A stretch of DNA of 40,310 nt from CAZMGV01 sp964621525 [NCBI: uncultured bacterium] (GTDB lineage: Bacteria; JAGRBM01): assembly GCA_964621525.1 (NCBI GenBank), contig CAZUMS010000034.1:1-40310 (forward strand), written 5' to 3'. The notes beneath the pieces were generated by a model. That model saw only the letters and a program-made list of their open reading frames with translations, was not told the origin of the DNA and ran no database searches. The translations under genes and the position numbers were made by a program. Of this stretch, positions 24,747-34,400 are shown piece by piece; the stretch's first letter is position 1, and each line of letters begins with the position of its first letter.

Positions 24747-25631
24747 CTATCCGGCTGACACAGGACCCTGCGGCGGCGCCAGTTCCCCGGCTATCCGGGG
24801 CGGCGGGATGAATCGCTCGGGACGGGTAGCCGCGCCCACGTACCGCATGACGAACTGCATTCCTTCGCGATTCGCAAACCGGGGGACGGCGGCAAAACCC
24901 CACCGCCCGAGCCAGCAGATCCGCTCGAACCAGCGCCGGTCGGATTCGGGCCACGGAATTCCGAACCGCTCGCGAACGGACTCCGGCAGCGTGCCCGTCA
25001 CGACGATGCGACCGGCGTTCCGGATCACGGGATTCCGGAAGCTGTTTCTCACGAGCGGGGCACGCCAGTCGCCTGCGAGGGCGAGATCCAGCGTGTGCTT
25101 TGCCGAAGGCGTCATTTCGAGCCGGGTCCGGCAGAACTCGTCGAACCGGGCACAGAAGGAAGAATAATCTTCGGGAATGTCGTGGTAGGCTACCCCATAC
25201 AGGTGGTACCACTCGACGCTCTCCGCATAGAGCCGGGGAATGTCCACTTTCCCGAGGCCGCCCAGGTGAAACAGGCGGATCGATTCGAACACTTCCCAGG
25301 TAAAGGTGGCATGAGCCCACCACCAGGTTTCAGGCTCGAGGGCCCGGTAATCCTGCCCGAGCTTATCCGTGCCATTAATGGTCCGGTGAAGATCGCGAAT
25401 CCTTTTCGCCCGCTCCGCCCCGCCCTCCTGAAGCACCGTCGCCCAGATCTGCGGGATGGAGCGGTAGACCCGGCCGAAGGGGTTGCCGAAAAAGTCCGAC
25501 TGTGCCCCGATCGCGGCTCCGAGCGGCGGATACATGAGCTGGAGAATTCCTGCCGTCCCGCCCGGGAATAGTGATCGCCAGTCGCTCAGGTACCGGGCCA
25601 GAAGCTCCATGCGGTTTGCGGTTGCCTCCAT
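24747..25631 (-). CDS. MpaB-type oxygenase (DUF2236)
   Basis: A 294-residue protein of the DUF2236 group, which includes the fungal MpaB oxygenase and the rubber-cleaving latex clearing protein. Conserved features are QSDFFGNPFGRVYRSI near the N terminus, the putative heme or metal region DLHRTINGTD and WWWAHATFTWEVFESI, and EWYHLYGVAYHDIPEDY. Members use heme iron to attack hydrophobic chains; the true substrate here is unknown. ATG 25631 sits inside a tandem repeat that supplies two AAAGGG ribosome-site copies. The gene reads toward the exporter operon, with about 120 bp between, and is divergent from the carboxyltransferase gene. Confidence 0.82.
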   Translation of the reverse strand: MEATANRMELLARYLSDWRSLFPGGTAGILQLMYPPLGAAIGAQSDFFGNPFGRVYRSIPQIWATVLQEGGAERAKRIRDLHRTINGTDKLGQDYRALEPETWWWAHATFTWEVFESIRLFHLGGLGKVDIPRLYAESVEWYHLYGVAYHDIPEDYSSFCARFDEFCRTRLEMTPSAKHTLDLALAGDWRAPLVRNSFRNPVIRNAGRIVVTGTLPESVRERFGIPWPESDRRWFERICWLGRWGFAAVPRFANREGMQFVMRYVGAATRPERFIPPPRIAGELAPPQGPVSAG

Positions 25632-25650
25632 CCCTTTCGATCCCTTTCGA
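25631..25650. repeat. Exact tandem duplication of a 10 bp unit
   Basis: TCCCTTTCGA occurs twice in direct succession. On the minus strand this gives two copies of TCGAAAGGGA directly before the ATG of the MpaB-like gene, thus two purine-rich ribosome-site candidates, only the distal copy being well spaced. Confidence 0.7.
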
Positions 25651-25838
25651 CCCAAGGCCCGCTGGAGAGTACCGGGGCGGCGGAACCGCATTCTACTCGG
25701 ATTGGGAAAACCCTGAAAAACAGTCCAGATGGCTCTGGGACACCGGAAACCGGGCTTAGAGCGAACTTCTTATTCGGCCCGGCTGTGGCGATTTTGTGCC
25801 GGATTCGGCTACTAAATGCCCTGCAAAGGAACCCGTCC

Positions 25839-27404
25839 ATGAGCGACCAGAATCCGCCCGCGAAAACGACCGATCCTCTCGTCCAGCTGAACGAGGCTCT
25901 GGCCGCGACACTGGATGCCGCCCGGCCGGAAGCAGCCGCCCGGCGCCGCGAGAAGGGATACCGCACAGCGCGGGAAAACCTGAACCACCTGTGCGATCCG
26001 GGTTCGTTCATCGAGTTCGGACAGCTGGCCGTGGCCGCGCAACGGAAGCGCCTCTCGCCGGAGAAACTAAAGAAGGACACCGCTGCAGACGGCATCCTGA
26101 CTGGCTTCGCGACCATCAACCGGGCGCAGTTCGGCGAGGCGGCGAGCCAGGTCGCCGTCGTCGTGAACGACTACTCCGTGCTGGCGGGTACTCAAGGATA
26201 TTTCCACCATCAGAAGCTGGACCGGATGCTGGAGAAGGCCATCGAACAGGATCTCCCGGTCGTCATGTACACCGAGGGCGGCGGCGGCCGGCCGAGCGAC
26301 ACCGACCTTACCACCCAGATCGCCGGTCTCACGGTGCCGTCCTTCGCCCTGTGGGCGGGAATGACCGGGCGGCAGCTCCGGATTTCCGTCAACAACGGCT
26401 ACTGCTTCGCCGGCAACGCCGCCCTGTTCGGCTGCGCCGACATCCGCATCGCAACCAAAACCTCCTGGATCGGCATGGCCGGTCCGGCGATGATTTCGGG
26501 CGGCGGACTCGGTGACTTCAAGCCGACAGAGATCGGACCTGTCGATGTACTGCGGAAGAACGGGGCCGTGGATATCGTTGCCGAAGACGAGAAAGAAGCA
26601 ACCGAGCTGGCACGGAAGGTCCTCGGCTACTTCCAGAGCCTGCACGCTTCCGGAGGCCAGAAGCCGGACTGGAACTGTCCGGACCAGCAGCCGCTCCGGG
26701 AGGCGATCCCCGTGAGCCGGAGGGTGGCCTACAAGGTCCGTAACATCCTGAACACCCTCGCCGACACGGACTCGTTCCTCGAGCTTGGCGCAGGCTGGGG
26801 CCGCGGCATCGTCACGGGTTTCCTCCGCATCGAGGGCCGACCCATGGCGGTCATCGCCAACGACTGCATGTTTCTGGGCGGCGCCATCGATTCCGAGGCC
26901 TCCGAAAAGACCGCTCGCTTCCTGCGTATCTGCAGCGCCCACGGCATGCCGGTGCTCTCCCTCTGCGACACGCCGGGGTTCATGGTGGGCCCCGAAAGCG
27001 AGGCGCAGGGCGCGGCACTGTACATGTCGGATTTCTACGTCGCCGTCTCGCAGCTCCGGGTGCCGCTCGTCGGCGTGTTCCTGAGGCGCGGTTACGGACT
27101 CGGAGCCATGGCCATGATGGGCGGCAGCTTCAGGCGGCCGGTTTACGCCGTCTCCTGGCCGCTCGGGAACTTCGGCGGCATGGGTCCGGAAGGAGCGGTG
27201 CGCCTCGGCTTCAAGAAGGAGCTCGACGCGATTCAGGATGAGGCCGCCCGCGAGCAGATGGTCCAGAACATGACCGCCGCCCTCATCGACCGGGGGCGGG
27301 CCACCGAAGCGGCCGCATTCCTTGAGATAGACGCCGTGATCGACCCGGTGGACACCCGGCGCGTCGTGCTCCGGGCGTTCGAGGCGGGGGGGAAGCTGAG
27401 ATAG
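25839..27404 (+). CDS. Acyl-CoA carboxylase carboxyltransferase subunit
   Basis: A 521-residue biotin-dependent carboxyltransferase with two crotonase-like halves, close in size to PccB/MccB subunits. The N half has YRTARENLNHLCDPGSFIEFG and the oxyanion-forming TEGGGGRPSD and GMAGPAMISGGG; the C half has VIANDCMFLGGAID, LCDTPGFMVGPESE, and RRGYGLGAMAMMGG. It would pass carboxylate from carboxybiotin to an acyl-CoA. No biotin carboxylase or carrier gene adjoins it, so it must use a partner elsewhere. ATG 25839 lies nine bases after AAAGGA. Codon use matches neighbours; it is divergent from the MpaB-like gene. Confidence 0.87.
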   Translation: MSDQNPPAKTTDPLVQLNEALAATLDAARPEAAARRREKGYRTARENLNHLCDPGSFIEFGQLAVAAQRKRLSPEKLKKDTAADGILTGFATINRAQFGEAASQVAVVVNDYSVLAGTQGYFHHQKLDRMLEKAIEQDLPVVMYTEGGGGRPSDTDLTTQIAGLTVPSFALWAGMTGRQLRISVNNGYCFAGNAALFGCADIRIATKTSWIGMAGPAMISGGGLGDFKPTEIGPVDVLRKNGAVDIVAEDEKEATELARKVLGYFQSLHASGGQKPDWNCPDQQPLREAIPVSRRVAYKVRNILNTLADTDSFLELGAGWGRGIVTGFLRIEGRPMAVIANDCMFLGGAIDSEASEKTARFLRICSAHGMPVLSLCDTPGFMVGPESEAQGAALYMSDFYVAVSQLRVPLVGVFLRRGYGLGAMAMMGGSFRRPVYAVSWPLGNFGGMGPEGAVRLGFKKELDAIQDEAAREQMVQNMTAALIDRGRATEAAAFLEIDAVIDPVDTRRVVLRAFEAGGKLR

Positions 27405-27692
27405 GGCCTGCCAGACTTCGATCTCATGGCTTCATGACCGGCTACAGGTCGGCGCGTTCATTGCTCACGTCATCAGCCTGCATTCCCAGCACGATGGATT
27501 TCCGGCGCAGCCTGATCTCGAGCAGCGCAGAGCAATCGTTACGTGCGTAATTGAAGGGCTTCAATCCCTAACGACGGCTCATTATTTGCTTAATTCGTAT
27601 GCAGATCGTCCAGCCCGGTAAAAATCGGGCACGTTGATGTTTGTTGCCCAGTTTCATCTCAATTCAGGGAGATCCTGCCTCCCGGGCGTGCA
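27405..27692 (+). promoter_or_regulatory. AT-richer upstream region of the nas locus
   Basis: No gene is apparent in these 288 bp. Composition falls to 25 of 60 G+C at 27541-27600, as expected for a control region. It holds a dyad TTACG-TG-CGTAA (27539-27550), a hairpin ATTGAA-GGGC-TTCAAT (27550-27565) and a hairpin GCCCG/CGGGC (27613-27630). Promoter boxes are not clear enough to assign. The dyad is a fair operator candidate for whatever controls nasTS. Confidence 0.4.
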
Positions 27693-28277
27693 TTGGTGAG
27701 TGGAACCTTTCGTATACTTCTGGTCGACGAAAATGCCGAGCGGGCGCAGATGGTCCGGAACGCGCTTTCGGAGGGCGGACACGAGGTTGTCGGGACCCTC
27801 GGCAGCGATGCCGACCTGGAGTTCCAGGTGGAACGGCTGAACCCGGACGTGATTATCGTGGATATGGAGTCGCCTACCCGGGATACCCTTGAAGGGATGC
27901 GCCGGTTGTCGCGCGAGAGGCCCAAGCCGGTCGTCATGTTCGTGGACCGAAGCGACGATGAGATGACCCGTGCCGCTGTGCAGGCGGGCGTGAGCGCCTA
28001 TGTGGTCGACGGGCTGAACGCGAACCGCGTGAAGCCGATTCTGGAGACCGCCGTCGCCCGGTTTGAGGCATTCCAGTCGCTCCGGCGCGAACTCGAAGAG
28101 GCCAGAAACACGATCGCCGACCGCAAGACGATCGAACGTGCCAAGGGAATCCTGATGCGGCGCAAGGGACTCGCCGAAGAAGCCGCCTACCAGTCGCTCC
28201 GAAAGCTGGCGATGGACCGCAACCAGCGGCTCCTGGAGGTTGCCAGGCGGATCATTGACGCCGACGAGGTGCTCTGA
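27693..28277 (+). CDS. nasT: NasT, ANTAR-domain antiterminator
   Basis: RNA-binding response regulator of nitrate assimilation, 194 residues. A receiver domain (about 1-125) keeps acidic residues in LLVDENAE and the aspartate equivalent Asp57 in VIIVDMESP, followed by PVVMFVDRSD and AGVSAYVVDG. The C-terminal ANTAR domain reads TIERAKGILMRRKGLAEEAAYQ and contains the RNA-contacting helices. In known systems NasT binds a two-hairpin leader and prevents termination, and is held inactive by NasS without nitrate or nitrite. Start is TTG 27693 or GTG 27696; no strong ribosome site separates them. Its stop overlaps the ATG of nasS (TGATG). Confidence 0.93.
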   Translation: MVSGTFRILLVDENAERAQMVRNALSEGGHEVVGTLGSDADLEFQVERLNPDVIIVDMESPTRDTLEGMRRLSRERPKPVVMFVDRSDDEMTRAAVQAGVSAYVVDGLNANRVKPILETAVARFEAFQSLRRELEEARNTIADRKTIERAKGILMRRKGLAEEAAYQSLRKLAMDRNQRLLEVARRIIDADEVL

Positions 28278-29458
28278 TGCTGGAAAAAACCGAACTGCTG
28301 ATCGGAATGGTCCCGCTGTGCGACTGTGCGCCGCTCGTGGTGGCAAAGGAGCACGGGCTCTTCGACGCCGAAGGGCTGAAAGTCACTCTCATCGTCGAGC
28401 CGTCGTGGGCGAATGTCCGCGACAAGCTGGCGGTCGGTGCCCTGGACGGCGCACACCTGCTCGCCGGCATGGTCGTGGCGTCAGCGATGCGGATGGACGG
28501 ATTCGGACCGCCGCTCATTACAGGCTGTGCGCTCAATTTGAACGGGAATGCAATCACCGTATCAGCAAGGCTTCAGGAGGAGATGGCGGACACGGGGCTT
28601 ACGGCTGTCCCGGCCACCGCGGAGGCACTCCGGAAAGTGATTTCGGGTCGGCGGGAGGCTGGCGGAAAACCTCCGGTATTCGCGTCGGTTTACCCGTTTT
28701 CATCACATCATTACGAGCTCCGCTGGTGGATGGCGGCGGCCGGGATCGACCCGGACCGCGACGTAAAGATACTTTTCCTTCCGCCGCCGCTGATAGTCCA
28801 GGGACTCAAGACCGGCCTTGTGGACGGATTCTGCGTGGGCGAGCCGTGGAACACCATCGCTGTGCGGCGGAACCTGGGACAGGTCATCACGACCAAATAC
28901 GACCTCTGGAGCAACAGTCCGGAAAAGGTGCTGGCGGTGAGGGCGGACTGGGCCACCCAGCACCCCGAGACGCACCGGGCCATGATTCGCGCGCTTATCA
29001 AGGCCGGTGAATGGCTGGACGGGTCCGCGAACCGGGAAGAAGGCGCCAGACTCCTCAGTACCTGGATAGGGGCCGGGGTGTCGGACATTCTCCCCTCGCT
29101 GACGGGCAGATTCGTTTTTGCGGGCGGTGCCGAAGCAGCGGACTACCCCGACTTTTTGGTTTTCCACCGGTATGCAGCCCAGTTCCCGTGGCGGTCTCAT
29201 GCCCGGTGGTTTGCCGAGCAGATGCTTCGTACAGGACAGGGGACTAATGGCGTAACTCCGGCCGAGGTTGCTCATACTGCATATCGCCCGGAGGTTTTCC
29301 GTCAGGCAGCCGGCGATCTCGGGTACGCCGTGCCGTCGGTCGATTCGAAGCCAGAGGGTATCCACGACCGGCCCTGGATACTCACCCAGGCTTCCCGTCC
29401 GCTTCAGATGGGGCGGGATCTGCGGTTCGACAAAAGCCGCCTTTTCCCGGATCAATAA
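28277..29458 (+). CDS. nasS: NasS, cytoplasmic nitrate/nitrite sensor
   Basis: A 393-residue NrtA-like binding protein. It starts directly at MLEKTELLIGMVPLCDCAPLVVAKEHGLF, quoted here as IGMVPLCDCAPLVV, with no signal peptide or lipobox. That separates NasS from the exported NrtA transport proteins. Ligand-domain motifs include GALDGAHLLAGM, SVYPFSSHHYELRWW and DGFCVGEPWN. It should bind nitrate or nitrite and release its partner NasT. The overlapping TGATG junction with nasT matches a partner pair made together. It ends about 300 bp before nirA. Confidence 0.92.
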   Translation: MLEKTELLIGMVPLCDCAPLVVAKEHGLFDAEGLKVTLIVEPSWANVRDKLAVGALDGAHLLAGMVVASAMRMDGFGPPLITGCALNLNGNAITVSARLQEEMADTGLTAVPATAEALRKVISGRREAGGKPPVFASVYPFSSHHYELRWWMAAAGIDPDRDVKILFLPPPLIVQGLKTGLVDGFCVGEPWNTIAVRRNLGQVITTKYDLWSNSPEKVLAVRADWATQHPETHRAMIRALIKAGEWLDGSANREEGARLLSTWIGAGVSDILPSLTGRFVFAGGAEAADYPDFLVFHRYAAQFPWRSHARWFAEQMLRTGQGTNGVTPAEVAHTAYRPEVFRQAAGDLGYAVPSVDSKPEGIHDRPWILTQASRPLQMGRDLRFDKSRLFPDQ

Positions 29459-29755
29459 CAGTTCTGATGCCGCGAAACGCGGCAGCCTGCCTGCTTGCTG
29501 CATCGCAGTTGGCCACCGGGTTTGCAGTCAAACACGGTTTTCCGTGATTTTACGCATGGAAAGCCCGGAAAACGGGCATTCACCCGTGGCACGGCACTTG
29601 AACTGGAAGGATTACCTGCACGATCTCCGTTGCGGGCATATATAACGGTAAGCGGGTCCAACGGCGGGCTGGCTATATCGAAGGACAAAGGCGTCTGTTC
29701 GCGCGAACCCCGGGTTCGCAGCGACGGGCGCCTTAGAACTTCCGGAGTACTGAAA
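29459..29755 (+). promoter_or_regulatory. Structured leader before nirA, probable NasT target
   Basis: The 297 bp between nasS and nirA are rich in stems: TGCCGCG-AAA-CGCGGCA (29468-29484); GTTTG-CAGT-CAAAC (29520-29533); CACGG-TTTT-CCGTG followed by ATTTT (29533-29551), a weak terminator-like element; GCCCG-GAAAA-CGGGC (29563-29577); and GCGAACC-CCG-GGTTCGC (29703-29719) inside an outer stem AAGGCG/CGCCTT (29688-29693 with 29729-29734). The second and third share a base and would compete. NasT-controlled operons elsewhere are regulated by hairpins in such leaders. I could not identify the canonical paired hexaloops, so the assignment rests on position and structure. Confidence 0.45.
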
Positions 29756-31414
29756 ATGCCGTCACTGGCCCGCGAAGAGACTCTCAAAAAGGAACGCAGT
29801 CCGCTGGAGATGCGCGGGGACCTGAAGAAGTTCGCCGCCGAAGGTACGGGCAAGGTTTCCAAAGACGATGCGTTCCGGTTCAAGTGGCAGGGGCTTTTCC
29901 ACGGGCAGCCGCACGAAGATGCCTTCATGGTCCGTATCAAGACCGAAGGCGGCCGCCTGTCGGCCAGACAGTTCGCCGCCGTCGCCAATCTGGCCCGTCT
30001 GCGCGGCGATCCGGTGGTTTCCCTGACGACCCGGCAGGGGCTCCAGATCCGGGGCGTGAAACCACAAAATGCCGATGCCGCCCTGCAGGATCTCGAAGCG
30101 GCGGAACTGACGTCCGCCTGCAGCGGAGCTGACAATATACGAAACATCACCGCCTGCCCGATCGATGGGCTCAATGCCCGCTCGCTTCTCGATACCCGCG
30201 ACCTTGTGACGACGCTGCGCCAGACGTTTCTGGACCGGGACGATTTCAAGAACCTGCCCCGCAAGTTCAATGTGGCGCTTTCCGCCTGCGGAACTTACTG
30301 CGTCCATCCGGAGATCCACGACCTCGGGTTCGTCGCCGTCCGTGCATCCGGAACGGTCGGCTTCTGTCTCTATATCGGAGGCGTGCTGGGCCGCTCACCG
30401 TTTCTGGCGAAGGATTTCGGCTACTTCATCCCGGCAAACCGTGTGATCGAGGTCGCCTGCGCAGCGGTAGAGCTGTTCAACGAAACCGGCTGCCGCTCGG
30501 ACCGCCACCACGCCCGGATGGCACATCTTATCAACGAGTGGGGACTGGACCGGTTCCGGTCGGAACTGACCGCACGGATCAAACCCGGACTCGACCCGTT
30601 CCCGATGCCGGTGCTCGAGTATGGCGATTCGGAGCATGACCACCTCGGACTCACCGAGCAGCGGACGCCGGGGAAGATGATGCTCGGCGTCTCGGTGCCT
30701 TCCGGAAACCTGACACCCGACCAGGCCGTTACGCTGGCAAAACTGTCGGATGAATATGGATCGGGCGACCTCAGGATCACCCATCACCAGAACCTGATGG
30801 TCACGGACATTCCGCGCGAAGCGGTCGAGAAGTTCGTGCGCGCCGTTACCGCGGCCGGTTTCAGCACCGGCAAGTCGGCGTTCCTGTCCGGCGTGGCCGC
30901 CTGCACCGGCAAGACCCATTGCAAGTTTGGCATGGCAGAGACGAAAGACCGCTCCGTCGCGGTAGCGGACTATCTGGAAAAGCGGTTCCCTGGCATTGAA
31001 CCGCTCTTTGTTCACATCTCCGGCTGCCAGAACGGCTGCGGGCACCATCAGGTAGCCGACATCGGACTCCTCGGGTCGACCGTGATGATCGACGGCAAGC
31101 GCACCGAAGCGTTCGATGTGCAGGTAGGCGGTGGAACGGGCCCGCATGCTGCGCTGGCCAGAACGATCGCCACAAAGGTCCCGGTTGATCAGCTGAATGG
31201 CGTGCTCGGATTCTCGGTATCGAGCTTCCTGCGCCGCCGCCGGTCTGGAGAGACTTTTCAGGAGTTCTGCAACCGCCAGTCCACCGGACGGCTCAAGCTT
31301 CTCCTCATTCCGTGGACAGGCGACGAGAGCGGCGAAACGCTCTGGAATCGCATCGCCCGCTGGCAGCTTTCGAAAAGCGCTTTCTACACGCAGGTCCGGG
31401 ACGAGGCTGAGTGA
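29756..31414 (+). CDS. nirA: Ferredoxin-type assimilatory nitrite reductase
   Basis: Siroheme and [4Fe-4S] enzyme reducing nitrite to ammonium with six electrons, 552 residues. The four cluster and siroheme cysteines are in canonical spacing: Cys383 and Cys389 (CTGKTHC), Cys424 and Cys428 (SGCQNGCGH). Two ferredoxin-like repeats are seen, starting near FMVRIKTEGGRLSARQFA and GVSVPSGNLTPDQAVTLA. Lack of a flavin domain argues for ferredoxin as donor; a sulfite reductase is the alternative, but the nas context favours nitrite. ATG 29756 is eight bases after GGAG; the open frame upstream runs through the leader and is not used. Its TGA overlaps the next gene. Confidence 0.9.
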   Translation: MPSLAREETLKKERSPLEMRGDLKKFAAEGTGKVSKDDAFRFKWQGLFHGQPHEDAFMVRIKTEGGRLSARQFAAVANLARLRGDPVVSLTTRQGLQIRGVKPQNADAALQDLEAAELTSACSGADNIRNITACPIDGLNARSLLDTRDLVTTLRQTFLDRDDFKNLPRKFNVALSACGTYCVHPEIHDLGFVAVRASGTVGFCLYIGGVLGRSPFLAKDFGYFIPANRVIEVACAAVELFNETGCRSDRHHARMAHLINEWGLDRFRSELTARIKPGLDPFPMPVLEYGDSEHDHLGLTEQRTPGKMMLGVSVPSGNLTPDQAVTLAKLSDEYGSGDLRITHHQNLMVTDIPREAVEKFVRAVTAAGFSTGKSAFLSGVAACTGKTHCKFGMAETKDRSVAVADYLEKRFPGIEPLFVHISGCQNGCGHHQVADIGLLGSTVMIDGKRTEAFDVQVGGGTGPHAALARTIATKVPVDQLNGVLGFSVSSFLRRRRSGETFQEFCNRQSTGRLKLLLIPWTGDESGETLWNRIARWQLSKSAFYTQVRDEAE

Positions 31415-31416
31415 GC

Positions 31417-34400
31417 ATGGAGCCTCTGAAGCGCACGAAATCGGTCTGCTCCTATTGCGGAGTCGGATGCGGTGTCGTGATTCATTCTCGCGGCAGCCGC
31501 GTGGTAGGCGTCTCCGGCGATACCGGTCACCCGGCCAATTTCGGAGAGTTGTGCTCGAAAGGGCGGGAGTTGCACGAGACCGTCCATCTGCCGAACCGCC
31601 TCCTTTACCCGGAAATACGGACGGCGAAATCCGGAGTCCGCAGCCGGACCTCCTGGGACACCGCCCTGGACCGGGTTGCGGACGGAATCCGCACGGCAAG
31701 GCGGGCAAAGGGCCCCGATTCCGTTGGCTTCTATATTTCCGGGCAGCTGCTCACCGAGGACTATTACGTCTTCAATAAGCTGGCGAAGGGATTTGTCGGC
31801 ACCAACAACGTGGATTCGAACTCCCGGCTGTGCATGTCGAGCGCGGTCGCGGGCTACAAGCGCGCATTCGGAGCGGATGGCCCACCAGCCTGCTACGAGG
31901 ATATCGATCACGCCGACCTGCTGTTCGTGGTTGGCGCAAACCCCGCCTGGTGCCACCCGATCCTGTTCCGCAGGATGGAGAAACGGCTCGAACCTGGCTC
32001 ACCTGGACGGCCGCTGCTGATCGCTCTGGATCCCCGCCGTACCGCAACCGCCGAACTGGCCGATATCCATGTCCCGCTCCGAATCGGTTCTGACGCGGTA
32101 TTCCTGACCACCCTGCTGGCGGAACTGCACCGGCAAGGCCGTACCGACCCGCGGTATATCGCAGCGAATACCGCGGGTTTCGAGGCGGTGGAGAAGACGT
32201 TCGGTGACTTTACGGCGGAACGGGTCGAATCGGAATGCGGAATCGGCAGGCGCCTGTTCGATCAGGTAGTCCGGTCCTGGAGCGGTTCAACGGCGGCCCT
32301 CACGCTCTGGACCATGGGTGTGAACCAGAGCGCCCACGGCACCGATACCGTCAACACGATCACCAATCTGCATCTCGCGACCGGCCATATCGGCCGTCCG
32401 GGGGCCGGGCCGTTTTCTCTGACCGGTCAGCCCAATGCCATGGGCGGCCGGGAGACCGGTTCAATGGCAAACCTGCTCCCTGCTCACCGGGATCTCGCCG
32501 ACCCAGCGCACCGCCTGGAAGTGGAGACGATCTGGGGATCGGGCCCCATCGCTCCCCGGCCGGGGCTCACGGCGGTCGAGATGTTCGAAAAGGCCGCGGA
32601 CGGCGGCCTGGAAGTCCTCTGGATCGCCTGCACGAATCCGCTCGTGTCGCTGCCCGATCTGGCGACTGTGCGGCGGGCGCTTGAGCGCACACCGATGGTT
32701 ATTCTCCAGGATATCGTCGGAACGACCGATACCGCTGCCTTCGCCGACATACTGCTCCCGGCCGCCGGCTGGGCTGAAAAATCTGGCACGGTTACCAATA
32801 GCGAGCGACGCGTGTCTCGGGTCCGGGCGGCAGTACCGCCCCCGGGTGAATGCCGGCCCGACTGGGAGATCGTCTGCGATGTGGCGACCCGGCTCGGACA
32901 TGGCGACCGTTTCGCTTTCCGGTCACCGGAGGAAATATTTGCCGAACATGCAAGGACGACAGCCGGGCGCGACTGCGACATGACGGCGATGACGCCGCAG
33001 GCACTCGATCGCGCCCCGCTTCAATGGCCCTGCACGGTGTCGATCCCGGAAGGGGCCGGGCGCCTCTATACGGACGGCCGCTTCGTCACTGCCGACGGTC
33101 GGGCCCGGTTTGTTGTTCCCACGGCGTTCAGTGTCTGGGAACCGGTTTCGGAAGCCTATCCGGTTTCACTCACTACCGGCCGTGCGCGCGATCAGTGGCA
33201 CACCATGACCAAAACCGGCCGGGTGCCGGAGCTGAACCTGCATGCCCCGGAACCGGTGCTGGAGATCTCGCCCGACGACGCCCTCCGGTCCGGACTGCGC
33301 ACCGGAGACCGGGCCGAGGTCGCATCGGTACGTGGAACCTTCCTGATGAAGGCAGAAGTGACTGCGACGGTTCCCCCCGGAACCGCCTTCGCGCCCATGC
33401 ACTGGGGTGAGGAGTTCGTTTCGGGCGCGACGGCGAACCATGCCACGCTGCCCGCCATCGACCCGGTCTCGAAACAGCCCGAACTCAAGCACTCCGCCGT
33501 GCGAATCTCGAAGTTCGCCGGCCGCGGAACCGGCCATGTAGTTATTATCGGGACGGGGGCCGCCGGTATCGCCACGGCCGAGAAGCTCCGTGAACTCCAG
33601 CCGGAGCGGCCTATCACGCTCATCGGCGACGAGCCCCGGCTTCACTATAACCGCGTCCGTCTCCATGACCTGCTGGCCGGCCGGTGCGGCGAAGCTGCGC
33701 TGACGGTGTACCCGGCCGGCTGGTACGAAAGCCGGAAGATCGAGGTGCTTGCCGGCGTTCGCGCGCTCGGTATCGACGTCCGTAACCGGACTGTCCGTTT
33801 GCCGGAAAATGCTTCACTCGCATTCGACCAGCTGGTGATCGCCACCGGCGGTGTACCGGTCGTTCCGGACGTCAAAGGCCGGGAGAAGGCTGGGGTTTTC
33901 TCCATCCGCCGGATCGAGGAGATACTGTCCATCCGCCGGGCCATCCGGCCCGGGATCCGGGTCTGCGTGATCGGTGCGGGACCGCTCGGAATCGAAATTG
34001 CAGCCGCGCTCAAGGACGCCGGCGCGGAGGTGTCGCTCACCACTCATTCGGACCGTCCGCTCCGCACGCAGATCGATCCGGTAGCGGCCTATCTTCTGAC
34101 CGACGCACTGCTGGAGGCAGAGATTTCGTTCCATGGGAACTCGGCCGTCGAGGAAATCACCGGCAATGGTCACGCAGCCGGCGTCCGCTTCACGAACGGG
34201 CGGACGTTCGACACCGAGCTGGTGATCTTCGCAACGGGCATCACCGGCGATAACCGGCTCGCCGAGACCGCGGGCCTCCGGGTCAATCGCCGGATCGTTG
34301 TGGACAGCCGGATGCAGACGAGCGCCGCGGGTATCTACGCCGTGGGCGAAGCGGCCGAGTTCGAAGGAGAATCGATCGGCCTGATTCCCGTGGCCCGGGC

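Noticed and set aside
28277-29458. Calling nasS a periplasmic nitrate-binding transport protein (NrtA)
   Set aside because: There is no signal peptide or lipobox and no NrtB/C/D genes; overlap with nasT indicates the NasS sensor.
27693-29458. AmiC/AmiR-type amide-sensing pair
   Set aside because: AmiR also has an ANTAR domain, but the partner is NrtA-like and nitrate and nitrite reductase genes follow directly.
29509-29526. Sigma-54-like promoter TTGG...TTTGCA upstream of nirA
   Set aside because: The GG and GC dinucleotides are separated by 11 bases instead of the required 10, and the flanking match is imperfect.
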